DNA of 64,000 nt from Flavimaribacter sp024343425 (GTDB taxonomy: Bacteria > Pseudomonadota > Alphaproteobacteria > Rhizobiales > Rhizobiaceae): positions 2,108,001 through 2,172,000 of the forward strand of contig OZ245773.1 of NCBI GenBank assembly GCA_965227645.1. The letters run 5' to 3'. The number at the start of each line of letters is the position of its first letter. Within the stretch, counting starts at the first letter, position 1. Below, in pieces: positions 52,566 to 61,010 of the stretch. The notes beneath the pieces are model-generated. The model was not told the DNA's origin. It made no database searches and saw nothing but the letters and a program-made list of their open reading frames with translations. Made by a program: the position numbers and the translations under genes.

Positions 52566-52973
52566 GGCTCCCCTCCCTATCCATGCAACGCTTGCGCAGA
52601 ATGGACTTACGCTCTTACGGTATCAAATTCTTCACGAGAATACCCCGAAAGCCGGTTCCTCCCAATTTATGCGTGGACGAAGGTCAACGTCATCTTGGTT
52701 GTGCAAAACACAAAACAGTTTAACTTTTAGGAGAAACACAGTTGATTTTCTGATTTTTAATTATATTACTAAAAGTTGATTTCTTGCATTGTTATGCAAT
52801 AGAAGTATGACGCAAGTTTTCTACTGATTGTTTTGAAATGTAATTGATGAATATCCTGACATGACCGGTGAGCCTTGTTTTTCTTGAAAACAATACCGGT
52901 CTTCCCCGCAAGCTGGCGATCCGCCCGTCGCTTTCTTGCGGGGAACTCATCTTGGGTATTGCACTGATTTTAA
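52566..52973. other. AT-rich intergenic region with two stem-loops
   Basis: A 408-base gap between the GMC oxidoreductase and the SDR gene. It has no supported ORF. The AT-rich half near 52690-52850 probably carries the oxidoreductase promoter, and the strong inverted repeats at 52864-52945 are described separately. Confidence 0.55.
52864..52945. other. Tandem inverted repeats, possible structured RNA or terminator pair
   Basis: The first element has ACCGGT arms at 52864-52869 and 52895-52900 that enclose an inner TTGTTTT/AAAACAA stem. The second has perfect 11-base arms (TTCCCCGCAAG and complement) at 52902-52912 and 52935-52945 with a 22-base loop. They lie just downstream of the SDR gene stop at 52974 on its strand, so could end that transcript, or form a small RNA. 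Confidence 0.45.
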
Positions 52974-53789
52974 TTAGCGGGACCAACCTGCCTTACTGGA
53001 AAGCGTGCTGGACAGTTTGGAAATCACGATCTGTGTCTTGTTCACGCCGTCACACGGCTTGTAGCCTAAAAGTTCACGCGCCCTGCCCAGTGGATAGCGG
53101 CTGTTTTCGACATCAGATGTCAGGTTGAGCGCTGTAAATCCGCGGTTCTCAGCGGAAACTGAAAGTTCAATGGCCTGAAGGAAATCAGGATCACTCAACC
53201 ACACCTCACGTAGCCTCTTCGGCGCCCTGAGCACATTTTCTCGAACATTGTAACGTGGCGACCATCCAAGACGCAGGCAGATAACATCCGGATGGGCGGC
53301 CAACAGTTTCTCACAGTTAAGTTTCGATCGACCGAAATCGCCAACCGGTTTCGGAGGCAAGTCTTCGGTGATGCGACGCCCGGACTCGCGATACCCGTCC
53401 ATCACACGCAGACTGCTGGCAAAAACAATGCGGCCAACATTGTGAACCTTGCATGCCTCAAGGACATTTGCGGTGCAATCGATATTTTGTGATTTGAGCG
53501 TGTCGGGTGAAGAACTGACTTTCGGCGTTCCGGCTAGATGAATAACGATATCTACGCCGGCAAACAATTGCATCCAATTGCCCGGAATCGACAGGTTGGC
53601 AATCCGTACATTGAGATTTGGGTGCGGTATCTGATCGACAAGAATAGAATTCTGGCTGTTTTTTAACAGTTCGCGCGCAAGTTTTGAACCGAGATTCCCG
53701 GTTGCTCCGGTAATCAGCACGACAGGCTCGGTTCTCAAGGTGTCACGACCGTTTTTTTGGCAAGATACAATCTCTGAATGAAATTGCAT
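52974..53789 (-). CDS. NAD(P)-dependent SDR-family protein lacking the catalytic Tyr
   Basis: The 271-residue extended SDR has the cofactor motif VLITGATGNLGSKLAREL and the sugar-epimerase layout. Asp-rich VDIVIHLAGTPKVSSSP follows, then the Ser of RIVFASSLRVMDG. At the usual YxxxK site it reads DFGRSKLNCEKLL, with Phe in place of Tyr, encoded TTC. The Lys and surrounding YG(x)SK pattern otherwise remain, closest to uronate dehydrogenase-like enzymes. Loss of Tyr suggests a non-catalytic or altered protein unless another residue substitutes. The ATG at 53789 is the best start, with a weak ribosome site. It stands alone. Confidence 0.78.
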   Translation of the reverse strand: MQFHSEIVSCQKNGRDTLRTEPVVLITGATGNLGSKLARELLKNSQNSILVDQIPHPNLNVRIANLSIPGNWMQLFAGVDIVIHLAGTPKVSSSPDTLKSQNIDCTANVLEACKVHNVGRIVFASSLRVMDGYRESGRRITEDLPPKPVGDFGRSKLNCEKLLAAHPDVICLRLGWSPRYNVRENVLRAPKRLREVWLSDPDFLQAIELSVSAENRGFTALNLTSDVENSRYPLGRARELLGYKPCDGVNKTQIVISKLSSTLSSKAGWSR

Positions 53790-54041
53790 TTCCAAGCGCA
53801 GAAAGATTAATTTTTCTGGATCGATGTTTCCTTCGTGGCTTAAGACAAAATATTCAGTTGCGCAAGGCGCGGAAACAATTTCGGAAAAAAATATTTCTTA
53901 CCTTAATATTCTGCATCAAAAATAGGCTCTAGCATAAAAATTAAGCGCTATAGTTGCCAACAACGCATAACCAATAATGGTGTTTTATGTGTCATCAATT
54001 TAAAGTAGAGAATAGTTGTCTGCTAAGCTGTTTCCCTATGA

Positions 54042-55172
54042 TCAGGCGGCTGCCATTGATAGCGCATAATCTTTCGCTGAACGGCGTTGATACTCGAGGT
54101 TCATTCGTTCAACGAGCTGTAACAATTCACCGACCTGTTTGTCTCCTGGCCGCTGTCGCATGATTTGCATGTGACGATCCATGATTTGTTCGCGAGACAT
54201 TGCTGTTTTGCCCATTGCTGAATCGCGCCAAAGTAAAATCGACTGTATGAATACCTCTCCAATCGACCTCTGAATACCACAGGATTTGAATAGAGAAGCT
54301 ATCGAAGCGCGGCGACCGTCGACGAGTATGGCGCGAACGCGCGCTCTCCCCATTCCGGATATGCTGGCGATTGCTGCGGCGAAGAATTCGATGTTTCCTT
54401 TGCAAAGCACATGCATCAGGAACGCTGGAGACAGATCGCCACGGATTCTCAAATGTTCCACCAACGCAGGAATTTCCGAATCACTCACGTTGTCAGCCAG
54501 CGTAAAGATTGCCTTCTCACATGCGGACGCTGTAACTGCTGTTACCCGCCCGGTTCCAACAATCGACGAAACGAAGCGCGATCCCGCCAGCGCATTGCCT
54601 ACCTTGAATATGAGCGTATGCCGTACATCGCACGGCAGGTCATCTCTGTCGATCAGACTGGATCGCACGTCTGTATCGTCCTCGAACCGCTCCCATATCC
54701 GATCGAATGAAACGCTTGCGATCCTGGCGTAGCGGTTTTGAAGAAGTTCACTGACCGCGAGGCTGCAACCGACTTCAGCTACCGCCGCACAAACGGATGT
54801 AGACAGATTTTGACGCATGGCGACAGCAAGTTGCAGTCCAGGTCTGCTGTCAGCAACAAAATCTACAAGATCAGCATCTTTCAGGACAGGCGAACAACTA
54901 ACGACGAGACCGGCGATATCCAACTGGTCGCTGGCTAGACCCAATATGACGGCGCGTGGTATGCGCGGGCTGAAGCAAATCGCTTCAGCAAGTCCAAGAC
55001 GCACCAACGGAGAAGGATCGTCAAGCAGGAAAACCATGGCAGCTTCGGCAGCCCTGGCTTCATCTTCCGACATATTAGACTGGATGTAAGCTCTTCCAAG
55101 GGCGTTCGCCGCTCTGGCGCGATCAATTGCTTTTGCATGTTTCGACCATTGCAGGAATTTTTCGACGATCAT
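54042..55172 (-). CDS. DUF2336 domain protein
   Basis: The 376-residue soluble, mostly helical protein has the DUF2336 pattern. It opens with IDRARAANALGRAYIQSNMS and continues with AAMVFLLDDPSPLVRLGLAEAI, PRAVILGLASDQLDIAGLVV and later ELLQNRYARIASVSFDRIWERF. HEAT-like repeats are suggested by the repeated pattern of about 35 residues. The family is largely restricted to alphaproteobacteria, where its role is unknown. The start at 55172 fits. It has no obvious operon partner: the SDR gene lies about 250 bases away and the CoA lyase gene is divergent. Confidence 0.88.
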   Translation of the reverse strand: MIVEKFLQWSKHAKAIDRARAANALGRAYIQSNMSEDEARAAEAAMVFLLDDPSPLVRLGLAEAICFSPRIPRAVILGLASDQLDIAGLVVSCSPVLKDADLVDFVADSRPGLQLAVAMRQNLSTSVCAAVAEVGCSLAVSELLQNRYARIASVSFDRIWERFEDDTDVRSSLIDRDDLPCDVRHTLIFKVGNALAGSRFVSSIVGTGRVTAVTASACEKAIFTLADNVSDSEIPALVEHLRIRGDLSPAFLMHVLCKGNIEFFAAAIASISGMGRARVRAILVDGRRASIASLFKSCGIQRSIGEVFIQSILLWRDSAMGKTAMSREQIMDRHMQIMRQRPGDKQVGELLQLVERMNLEYQRRSAKDYALSMAAA

Positions 55173-55325
55173 TGTTCGATAACCGGTCCGATGTTGCAGA
55201 TAATGAATTCATAACGCCGAAAGGTTTACGATCGGTTCACCATGTTCATTAACCGCTTCACACTGTAGAAAACCCTCCTGGCGTCTCCACAGGATGCGTA
55301 ACCATGCAAATAAAAGGCCCGACGA

Positions 55326-56213
55326 ATGAGATCTTATCTTTTTGTGCCTGCTGATTCAGAAAGAAAACTGGAGAAGTCTCTGCAATCTGATGCCGACTGC
55401 CTGCTGATCGATCTTGAAGATTCGGTTTCTCTTTCAAGAAAGGAGACCGCCAGAACTCTGGCTGCGGCTTTTGTCCAAGACCAACGTAGAAGAAAGGAGC
55501 GTAGCGCAATCGTCATAAGGATAAACTCCCTGACAAGCGGTATGGCGGATGACGATCTCGCAGCTCTGGTCCCAACTCGGCCGGACGGTGTGCTGTTGCC
55601 GAAATCAGAACATGGCGCCGATGTTCAGAGTTTGTCCGCCATGATCGCAGTGCATGAAGCCAGGTCCGGGATAAAAAACGGAGAGATAGGAATACATGCG
55701 CTCATTACCGAAACCGCGACAGGCCTGCTAAACGCCGCGACCTACGTCGGCGCCTCCGACCGGTTGAAATCTGTCTCCTGGGGCGCCGAGGATCTGTCGG
55801 CTGATCTGGGAGTGGAAACAAACAGAGATAGCAACGGTAATTACACGGATGTTTTCAGGCTCGCCCGCTCTTCCGCGCTACTTGCCGCAGCCTCGGCCAA
55901 CGTTATGTCTGTCGATACTGTATATGTCGATTTCCGCAATGAGGCGGGCCTGGAAGCGGAATGCCGGGAGGCGGTGCGTGACGGGTTCTCAGGCAAAATG
56001 GCGATCCATCCCAACCAGGTGGAGACCATCAATCGCGTCTTCACGCCGTCGCCTGAGTCCATAGAACGGGCGCAACGTATCGTCTCGCTCTTCGAACAAT
56101 CGGGGTCAGACGCTGGCGTTCTCAGTCTGGATGGAAAAATGGTGGACCGCCCTCACCTTCGCCAGGCCGAGCGTATATTGTCGCGCGCGCGTGACGCCGG
56201 CGTCAGTCCGTAA
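55326..56213 (+). CDS. HpcH/HpaI aldolase/citrate lyase family protein (CoA ester lyase)
   Basis: The 295-residue TIM-barrel protein has the CitE-like motifs. RSYLFVPADSERKLEKSLQS begins the protein, and DCLLIDLEDSVSLSRKETAR carries an Asp/Glu pair. PKSEHGADVQ and ALITETATGLLNAATYVG supply the metal-binding Glu, with Asp in WGAEDLSADLGVETN. This group cleaves malyl-CoA, citramalyl-CoA or related 3-hydroxyacyl-CoA esters. The product ends with the usual C-terminal helices. The last 11 bases overlap the convergent nitroreductase gene. The exact CoA ester is unknown, and no partner CoA transferase is adjacent. Confidence 0.88.
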   Translation: MRSYLFVPADSERKLEKSLQSDADCLLIDLEDSVSLSRKETARTLAAAFVQDQRRRKERSAIVIRINSLTSGMADDDLAALVPTRPDGVLLPKSEHGADVQSLSAMIAVHEARSGIKNGEIGIHALITETATGLLNAATYVGASDRLKSVSWGAEDLSADLGVETNRDSNGNYTDVFRLARSSALLAAASANVMSVDTVYVDFRNEAGLEAECREAVRDGFSGKMAIHPNQVETINRVFTPSPESIERAQRIVSLFEQSGSDAGVLSLDGKMVDRPHLRQAERILSRARDAGVSP

Positions 56214-56784
56214 CGTCGTCCAGCCAGGTAACGATATCGTCGAGCGCAGGTCTGGGTCTCTCGGTCGGGGGCACAGTTGGCGTTCCAATGTGAATAAAAC
56301 CTGCAACGCTCTCGTCTCCAGCCAGTCCGAGAGATGCAAGGGCGTCAGCGTCGTCCGCCATCCATTCCGTCAGCCAACTCGCGGAAAATCCGTATGCATT
56401 CGCCGCCATCAGCAGCGCCATGCAACTCGCGCCTGCAGACAATACCTGTTCCCATTTCGGAATTTTAGGGTGCTCGGCCGCGCGGCTCACCACAGCGATG
56501 ACGACAGGCGCCCTGTCGAACCGCGTGCTTTCTGCGTGGAGTTGTTCCCCGGAAAGGTCGGGGCGCCGTTCGAGTGCGATTGACCGAAATCTGTCGTTTA
56601 ACCTCGATCTGGCTTCGCCCACTATTACAATAAAGCGCCAGGGCGCGAGTTTACCGTGGTCGGGAACGCGCGCCGCAATTGTCAGGATTTTTCGAATGGT
56701 TCCTCTATCAGGGCCTGGTTCTGCAAGAAAATTCGCCGGTATAGTACGGCGGCTTTCAAGATACTTCCTTAACGCTTCGTTCAC
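56203..56784 (-). CDS. Nitroreductase family protein (YdjA-like)
   Basis: The 193-residue FMN-dependent oxidoreductase has the family's N-terminal FMN-binding run SRRTIPANFLAEPGP, RARVPDHGKLAPWRFIVI-like sequence (AARVPDHGKLAPWRFIVIVG) and the C-terminal GDESVAGFIHIGTP. This short form, with an ASCMALLMAANAYGFSASWL helix, is typical of YdjA-type reductases. Physiological substrates are unclear. It starts with GTG at 56784, preceded by AAAGAGG. Its stop region overlaps the CoA lyase gene end by 11 bases, convergently. Confidence 0.88.
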   Translation of the reverse strand: MNEALRKYLESRRTIPANFLAEPGPDRGTIRKILTIAARVPDHGKLAPWRFIVIVGEARSRLNDRFRSIALERRPDLSGEQLHAESTRFDRAPVVIAVVSRAAEHPKIPKWEQVLSAGASCMALLMAANAYGFSASWLTEWMADDADALASLGLAGDESVAGFIHIGTPTVPPTERPRPALDDIVTWLDDVTD

Positions 56785-56868
56785 GGGTGGTCCTCTTTCA
56801 ACAACGGTTTAGCCTTGAAATTGCCAATAGTATGGTTTTCAAACAAGCGAGTTTACAATGGAATCGTC

Positions 56869-57810
56869 ATGACATCGTTGAATCGCTTTCTTGTTCTGGG
56901 GGCAGTTTGCCTTTTCACACTGTCCCGACCTGTCGGCGCATTCTCCCAGGAAATCGAAACAATGACGACGCCGTCAACGGTGCTTTTCCCCGGATTGACG
57001 GAATTTGCGCCGCAGTCGATGAGCCCAGCGGAAACACCCGAGGGCACTTACAATATTCGGCTTGAAGCCAAGCTGACCGGAGACGGCGCGCCGTTGAAGC
57101 ATGGCCTCGTATGGCGCGTTTTTGATCCGACAACGGACGAGAGCGGTAAAATGCCGCTTCTCGCACAGTCTGAAGGCGGAGAAGCGCTTTTCGAATTCGA
57201 ACCCGGCGAATATCTGGTCCATGTCGCGTTTGGATTGGCTGGCGTTACGAAGAAGTTGATCGTGCCTGTCTATGCCGCTGACAATCGGGATTTCATCTTG
57301 AACGCCGGGGGCCTTGTTCTCGACGCGGTGTCTGGCAATGACGGTCGAATACCGATTTCAAAACTCAGCTTTTCAATTTATGCAGATGAACGTGATGACA
57401 ACGAACAGCGACCGTTGGTGATCGCTAAAGTCAAGCCAAATCAAATCGTGCGACTCAATGCAGGAACGTACCACGTGGTCTCCGAATACGGCAACGTGAA
57501 TGCGGTGATCCGTTCAGACATCAGAGTAGAGGCTGGAAAACTGACAGAAGCAACGATCCAGCACCGGGCCGCCAACCTCACGCTCAAACTCGTCGCTGAG
57601 GAAGGCGGGGAAGCGATCGCAGACACGGCCTGGTCGATCACCAACTCAGCCGGCGATCTGATCAGTGAAAGCGTAGGCGCCTTTCCTTCACTTGTTCTGG
57701 CTGAAGGCCAGTACACAGCTATCGCACGGCATAAGGACAATCTCTATCGACGGGACTTTCAGGTCGTCGCAGGACGCGACACGGACGTCGAAGTCATCCT
57801 CGATCAGTGA
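56869..57810 (+). CDS. Exported protein with repeated beta-sandwich-like units, unknown function
   Basis: I do not recognise this 313-residue protein. It has a signal peptide (LNRFLVLGAVCLFTLSRPVG, ending AFS) and then a series of units of about 85-95 residues rich in alternating hydrophobic residues. Recurring phrases include FEPGEYLVHVAFG, LNAGTYHVVSEYGN and LAEGQYTAIARHK, each a Gly/Tyr turn within a strand pair as in PEGA- or Ig-like folds. It probably lies in the periplasm or on the cell surface. The start at 56869 gives the signal peptide directly; an upstream in-frame TTG is unlikely. It is divergent from the nitroreductase gene and convergent with thrS. Confidence 0.75.
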   Translation: MTSLNRFLVLGAVCLFTLSRPVGAFSQEIETMTTPSTVLFPGLTEFAPQSMSPAETPEGTYNIRLEAKLTGDGAPLKHGLVWRVFDPTTDESGKMPLLAQSEGGEALFEFEPGEYLVHVAFGLAGVTKKLIVPVYAADNRDFILNAGGLVLDAVSGNDGRIPISKLSFSIYADERDDNEQRPLVIAKVKPNQIVRLNAGTYHVVSEYGNVNAVIRSDIRVEAGKLTEATIQHRAANLTLKLVAEEGGEAIADTAWSITNSAGDLISESVGAFPSLVLAEGQYTAIARHKDNLYRRDFQVVAGRDTDVEVILDQ

Positions 57811-57816
57811 AATGTC

Positions 57817-57846
57817 CATGTCCGGATCGCGATCGATCCGGACATG
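57817..57846. terminator. Perfect stem-loop between the exported protein gene and thrS
   Basis: Perfect 13-base arms (CATGTCCGGATCG and complement) with a 4-base loop lie between convergent stop codons at 57810 and 57854. There is no T run, so it may act as a bidirectional terminator or message-stabilising hairpin. Confidence 0.65.
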
Positions 57847-57853
57847 ATCCTTG

Positions 57854-59818
57854 TCAGGATTCATCAGCTTCCCGGCGTCTGATGTCCGGAGGCGTTGCTT
57901 CGTCGACAAGCATGGAAACAGCTTCATCCAGGGAAAGCGATTGCTGGTCCCTGCTTCCGAGACGGCGCATGTTGACGGTGTTTTCCTCGGCTTCGCGTTT
58001 GCCGCATACGAGTATCACCGGAACCTTTGTCAGAGAATGTTCCCTGACCTTGTAGTTGATCTTCTCGTTTCGGAAGTCCGTTTCCACCCTCAAGCCGGCC
58101 TTTTTCAGGCGTTCGGCAACCTGACTGCCATATTGATCTGCATCCGAGGTGATCGTTGCGACGACAACATGGAGCGGCGCAAACCACAGAGGAAAATGCC
58201 CGGTGTAATTCTCGATGAGGATACCGAGAAAGCGCTCCATCGACCCGCAGATTGCGCGGTGAATCATGACCGGCTGCTTTTTTTCCGAGTCGCTGTCGAT
58301 ATAGAACGCGCCAAAGCGTTCAGGCAGATTGAAATCCACCTGTGTCGTGCCGCACTGCCACTCGCGTCCAATGGCGTCACGCAGCGTGTATTCGAATTTA
58401 GGGCCATAGAAGGCGCCCTCGCCAGGCATGATCCCGGTCTTTATTTTGCCCTCCGACTGCGCCTCGATAATCGCCAGGACTTCCGACATGACGGATTCTG
58501 CCCTGTCCCACAATGCATCGTCGCCTACCCGCTTCTCGGGCCGCGTCGACAATTTGACCGTAAACTCGTCGAAGCCGAAATCAGCGTAGGTGCTCAGAAT
58601 CAGATCATTGATCCGCAGGCACTCCGAAGCCATCTGCTCGTCGGTGCAGAATACGTGCGCGTCGTCTTGCGTGAAACCGCGCACGCGCATCAGCCCATGC
58701 AAGGCGCCGGAAGGTTCATATCGGTGAACCGAACCGAATTCCGCAAGCCTCACAGGCAGTTCCCGATAACTTTTCAAGCCGTGCTTGAATATTTGAACGT
58801 GGCCCGGACAGTTCATCGGCTTAATCGCGAAGACACGTTCATCCTCCGTTTTGGTGATGAACATGTTCTCGCGATACCAATCCCAGTGACCAGAGGTCTC
58901 CCAAAGCGCCTTGTCCAGGATCTGAGGCGCATTGACCTCCTGATAACCGTGCTCATCGGTCCGCCGGCGCATATAGCTGACGAGGTTCTGGAACATGCGC
59001 CATCCCTTCGGATGCCAGAAAACCACGCCGGGTCCTTCTTCCTGAAAATGGAACAAGTCCATTTCCCGGCCGAGACGGCGATGATCTCTTTTCTCTGCCT
59101 CTTCCAGCATATGCAGATAGGCGTCGAGTTCATTCTGGTCCGCCCACGCCGTGCCGTAAATGCGCGTCAGCATCGGGTTGTTCGCGTCGCCACGCCAATA
59201 TGCGCCGGCTACCTTCATGAGTTTGAAGGCGCTGCCAATCTGGCCCGTCGACGCCATGTGAGGACCCCGGCAAAGATCGAACCAGTCCCCCTGACTGTAG
59301 ATCTTCACGTCCTCGCCTTCGGGAATAGCGTCCACCAATTCCACCTTGTAGGACTCGCCCATGTCCGAGAAGGTCTTTTTCGCCTTTTCCCGAGACCAGA
59401 TTTCCTTTTGGAAAGGTTTGTTGCGAGCAATGATTTCCCGCATCTTCTTTTCGATCCTGGGAAGGTCGTCTGGAGTGAAGGGCTGATTGCGCGCGAAATC
59501 GTAGTAAAATCCGTTTTCGATAACCGGACCGATCGTTACTTGTGTGCCCGGATACAGTTCCTGCACCGCTTCAGCCATGACATGCGCGGCGTCGTGTCGT
59601 ATCAGTTCCAGCGCGCGTGGATCTTCACGGGTGAGAATTTGCAATTCTCCAGCCGTCACCACATCGTCGAGATCTTGAATGGTTCCGTCGATTGCGATCG
59701 CCACAGCCTTTTTGGCAAGAGACTTGGAGATGCTCTGTGCGACGTCCCGACCGGTCGTTCCCGCTTCGAAGGAACGTTCCGAGCCATCTGGAAAAATAAG
59801 GGGAATTTGTTCTGACAC
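57854..59818 (-). CDS. thrS: Threonine--tRNA ligase
   Basis: The 654-residue class II synthetase has the N-terminal TGS domain (IPLIFPDGSERSFEAGTTGR), the editing domain with HxxxH in RHDAAHVMAEAVQELYPG, and the catalytic core. The zinc ligand Cys is in IKPMNCPGHVQIFKHG, with motif 2 in RLAEFGSVHRYEPSG and motif 3 near MIHRAICGSMERFLGILIEN. An anticodon-binding domain ends the protein. I favour a GTG start at 59818, with TAGGAG ten bases upstream; an ATG at 59869 would add 17 unrelated residues. It precedes yidD and the IscU-like gene on the same strand as conserved in Rhizobiales. Confidence 0.97.
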   Translation of the reverse strand: MSEQIPLIFPDGSERSFEAGTTGRDVAQSISKSLAKKAVAIAIDGTIQDLDDVVTAGELQILTREDPRALELIRHDAAHVMAEAVQELYPGTQVTIGPVIENGFYYDFARNQPFTPDDLPRIEKKMREIIARNKPFQKEIWSREKAKKTFSDMGESYKVELVDAIPEGEDVKIYSQGDWFDLCRGPHMASTGQIGSAFKLMKVAGAYWRGDANNPMLTRIYGTAWADQNELDAYLHMLEEAEKRDHRRLGREMDLFHFQEEGPGVVFWHPKGWRMFQNLVSYMRRRTDEHGYQEVNAPQILDKALWETSGHWDWYRENMFITKTEDERVFAIKPMNCPGHVQIFKHGLKSYRELPVRLAEFGSVHRYEPSGALHGLMRVRGFTQDDAHVFCTDEQMASECLRINDLILSTYADFGFDEFTVKLSTRPEKRVGDDALWDRAESVMSEVLAIIEAQSEGKIKTGIMPGEGAFYGPKFEYTLRDAIGREWQCGTTQVDFNLPERFGAFYIDSDSEKKQPVMIHRAICGSMERFLGILIENYTGHFPLWFAPLHVVVATITSDADQYGSQVAERLKKAGLRVETDFRNEKINYKVREHSLTKVPVILVCGKREAEENTVNMRRLGSRDQQSLSLDEAVSMLVDEATPPDIRRREADES

Positions 59819-59953
59819 TGGTTTTTTACTCCTATCCAGTCCCGCCAACGAATGCGGGTGGTTGAACATCGGTTTCCAACGGGTGTCCTGAGCAGGCTCT
59901 TTGAAAACCGCGGGCCTTTTAGCGCAACTTTTCCCTGGTGGAAACCGTGAATG

Positions 59954-60307
59954 TCAGGCTGTTCGGTCAGCTCTTGTGAAATACCGCCACGGCAGATACC
60001 ATTTGGCGCCGGGAGGCGGAGCTTCCGGCACCGGATCATAGCCATGTGATCCGCCTGGGCCACAACGAATGACACGAAAAAATGTCAACCAGCCACCTGG
60101 CCAAAGACCATGTTTTGCAATCGCTTCATAACCGTATTCAGAGCACGTCGGCAAATGCCGGCACGTATTGCCGATCAAACTGGAAAGCGTAATCTGGTAC
60201 AGTCTGATTAGGAACATGCCCAGCAATCGTCCGGGCGTCTTGCGATACGGACCTTTAAAGTTGCGCCCACTTACCTTAGGGCGCGCTCCGTCACACCGGC
60301 AATTCAT
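59954..60307 (-). CDS. yidD: Membrane protein insertion efficiency factor YidD
   Basis: The 117-residue protein has the YidD core FLIRLYQITLSSLIGNTCRH followed by LPTCSEYGYEAIAKHGLWPG and WLTFFRVIRCGPGGSHGYDPVP, with the three conserved Cys. YidD sits at the inner-membrane surface and helps YidC insert membrane proteins. An N-terminal extension of about 25 basic residues precedes the core, as in other Rhizobiales. The gene lies between the IscU-like gene, which ends ten bases before the yidD start, and thrS. Confidence 0.95.
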   Translation of the reverse strand: MNCRCDGARPKVSGRNFKGPYRKTPGRLLGMFLIRLYQITLSSLIGNTCRHLPTCSEYGYEAIAKHGLWPGGWLTFFRVIRCGPGGSHGYDPVPEAPPPGAKWYLPWRYFTRADRTA

Positions 60308-60316
60308 GCCAACTTC

Positions 60317-60766
60317 TCAAGCTGCCGCTCCGTCCGCACGGGACTGTTCGATTTGATCAAGCGCATCAACGACCGCATCGAACGTTAACAAGGTCGAGGC
60401 GTGGCGGGCGCGATAGTCCCGCACAGGCTCGAGATATCTCAAATCCTCGAAACGCCCCGTTGGAGGCGGTCCGTTCTCCTTCAGCATCGCGTACATTGTT
60501 TTTCGGACGTCGCGCAATTCATCAGCTGTCGCTCCGACAATGTGACGCGCCATTATCGATGACGAGGCTTGACCGAGCGCGCAGGCCTTGACGGTGTGCG
60601 AAAAGTCGCGCACGTGATCGCCGTCCATCTTCAGCCAGATATTGACCGTAGAGCCGCAGAGTTTTGAATGGGCGCGCGCAGACGCGTCTGCATCCTCCAT
60701 TTCCCCGACGTTCGGGATGTTGCCAGCAAATTCCAGAATCTTTTCGTTGTAAACTTCGTCGATCAT
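60317..60766 (-). CDS. Iron-sulfur cluster assembly scaffold protein, IscU/NifU-like
   Basis: The 149-residue protein has the IscU/NifU N-terminal fold. VYNEKILEFAGNIPNVGEME begins it, the first Cys lies in SKLCGSTVNIWLKMDGDHV, and the second in KACALGQASSSIMARHIVG. The third position, normally Cys, reads EPVRDYRARHASTLLTFDAV, so only two of the three usual ligands remain. This variant is common in Rhizobiales next to yidD. It may still bind a cluster or act as a carrier; the function is not established. It is divergent from folE, with a 17-bp perfect dyad in the gap between them. Confidence 0.85.
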   Translation of the reverse strand: MIDEVYNEKILEFAGNIPNVGEMEDADASARAHSKLCGSTVNIWLKMDGDHVRDFSHTVKACALGQASSSIMARHIVGATADELRDVRKTMYAMLKENGPPPTGRFEDLRYLEPVRDYRARHASTLLTFDAVVDALDQIEQSRADGAAA

Positions 60767-60852
60767 GTGCTTGCGCCTTGCGGAACTCTACATTGATTTC
60801 TCGACACGCCGCGACACTGGCAATTGCCGTTCCTATACACTATTTTGGTCGT

Positions 60853-60869
60853 TTGTAATGTCATTACAA
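60853..60869. promoter_or_regulatory. 17-bp perfect dyad between iscU-like and folE genes
   Basis: TTGTAATG-T-CATTACAA is a perfect 8-1-8 inverted repeat, about 85 bases from the IscU-like start and 140 bases from folE. It resembles the AT-rich dyads bound by Fur-superfamily metal regulators such as Zur, though the spacing differs from typical Zur boxes. The binding protein is unknown. Confidence 0.5.
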
Positions 60870-61010
60870 GTGCAGTATGGCACGGTAACACAGAAACCTT
60901 GACACATGGTGCAGACAGTGCAAGCAAACGGCCAGCCCAGGACGGCGGCCGCCTGATCCGCTTTGTAAATGTTAGGCAGAGCATACGCCTGCCGCGGAGA
61001 ATTCTCAGTC

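Noticed and set aside
52868..53128. Plus-strand ORF starting near 52868 with a short hydrophobic stretch
   Set aside because: It runs into the SDR gene on the opposite strand, overlaps strong stem-loops and lacks a ribosome site.
57851..59815. Open frame of about 650 codons on the plus strand
   Set aside because: It mirrors thrS on the opposite strand in nearly its full length; thrS is certain and the antisense translation shows no family features.
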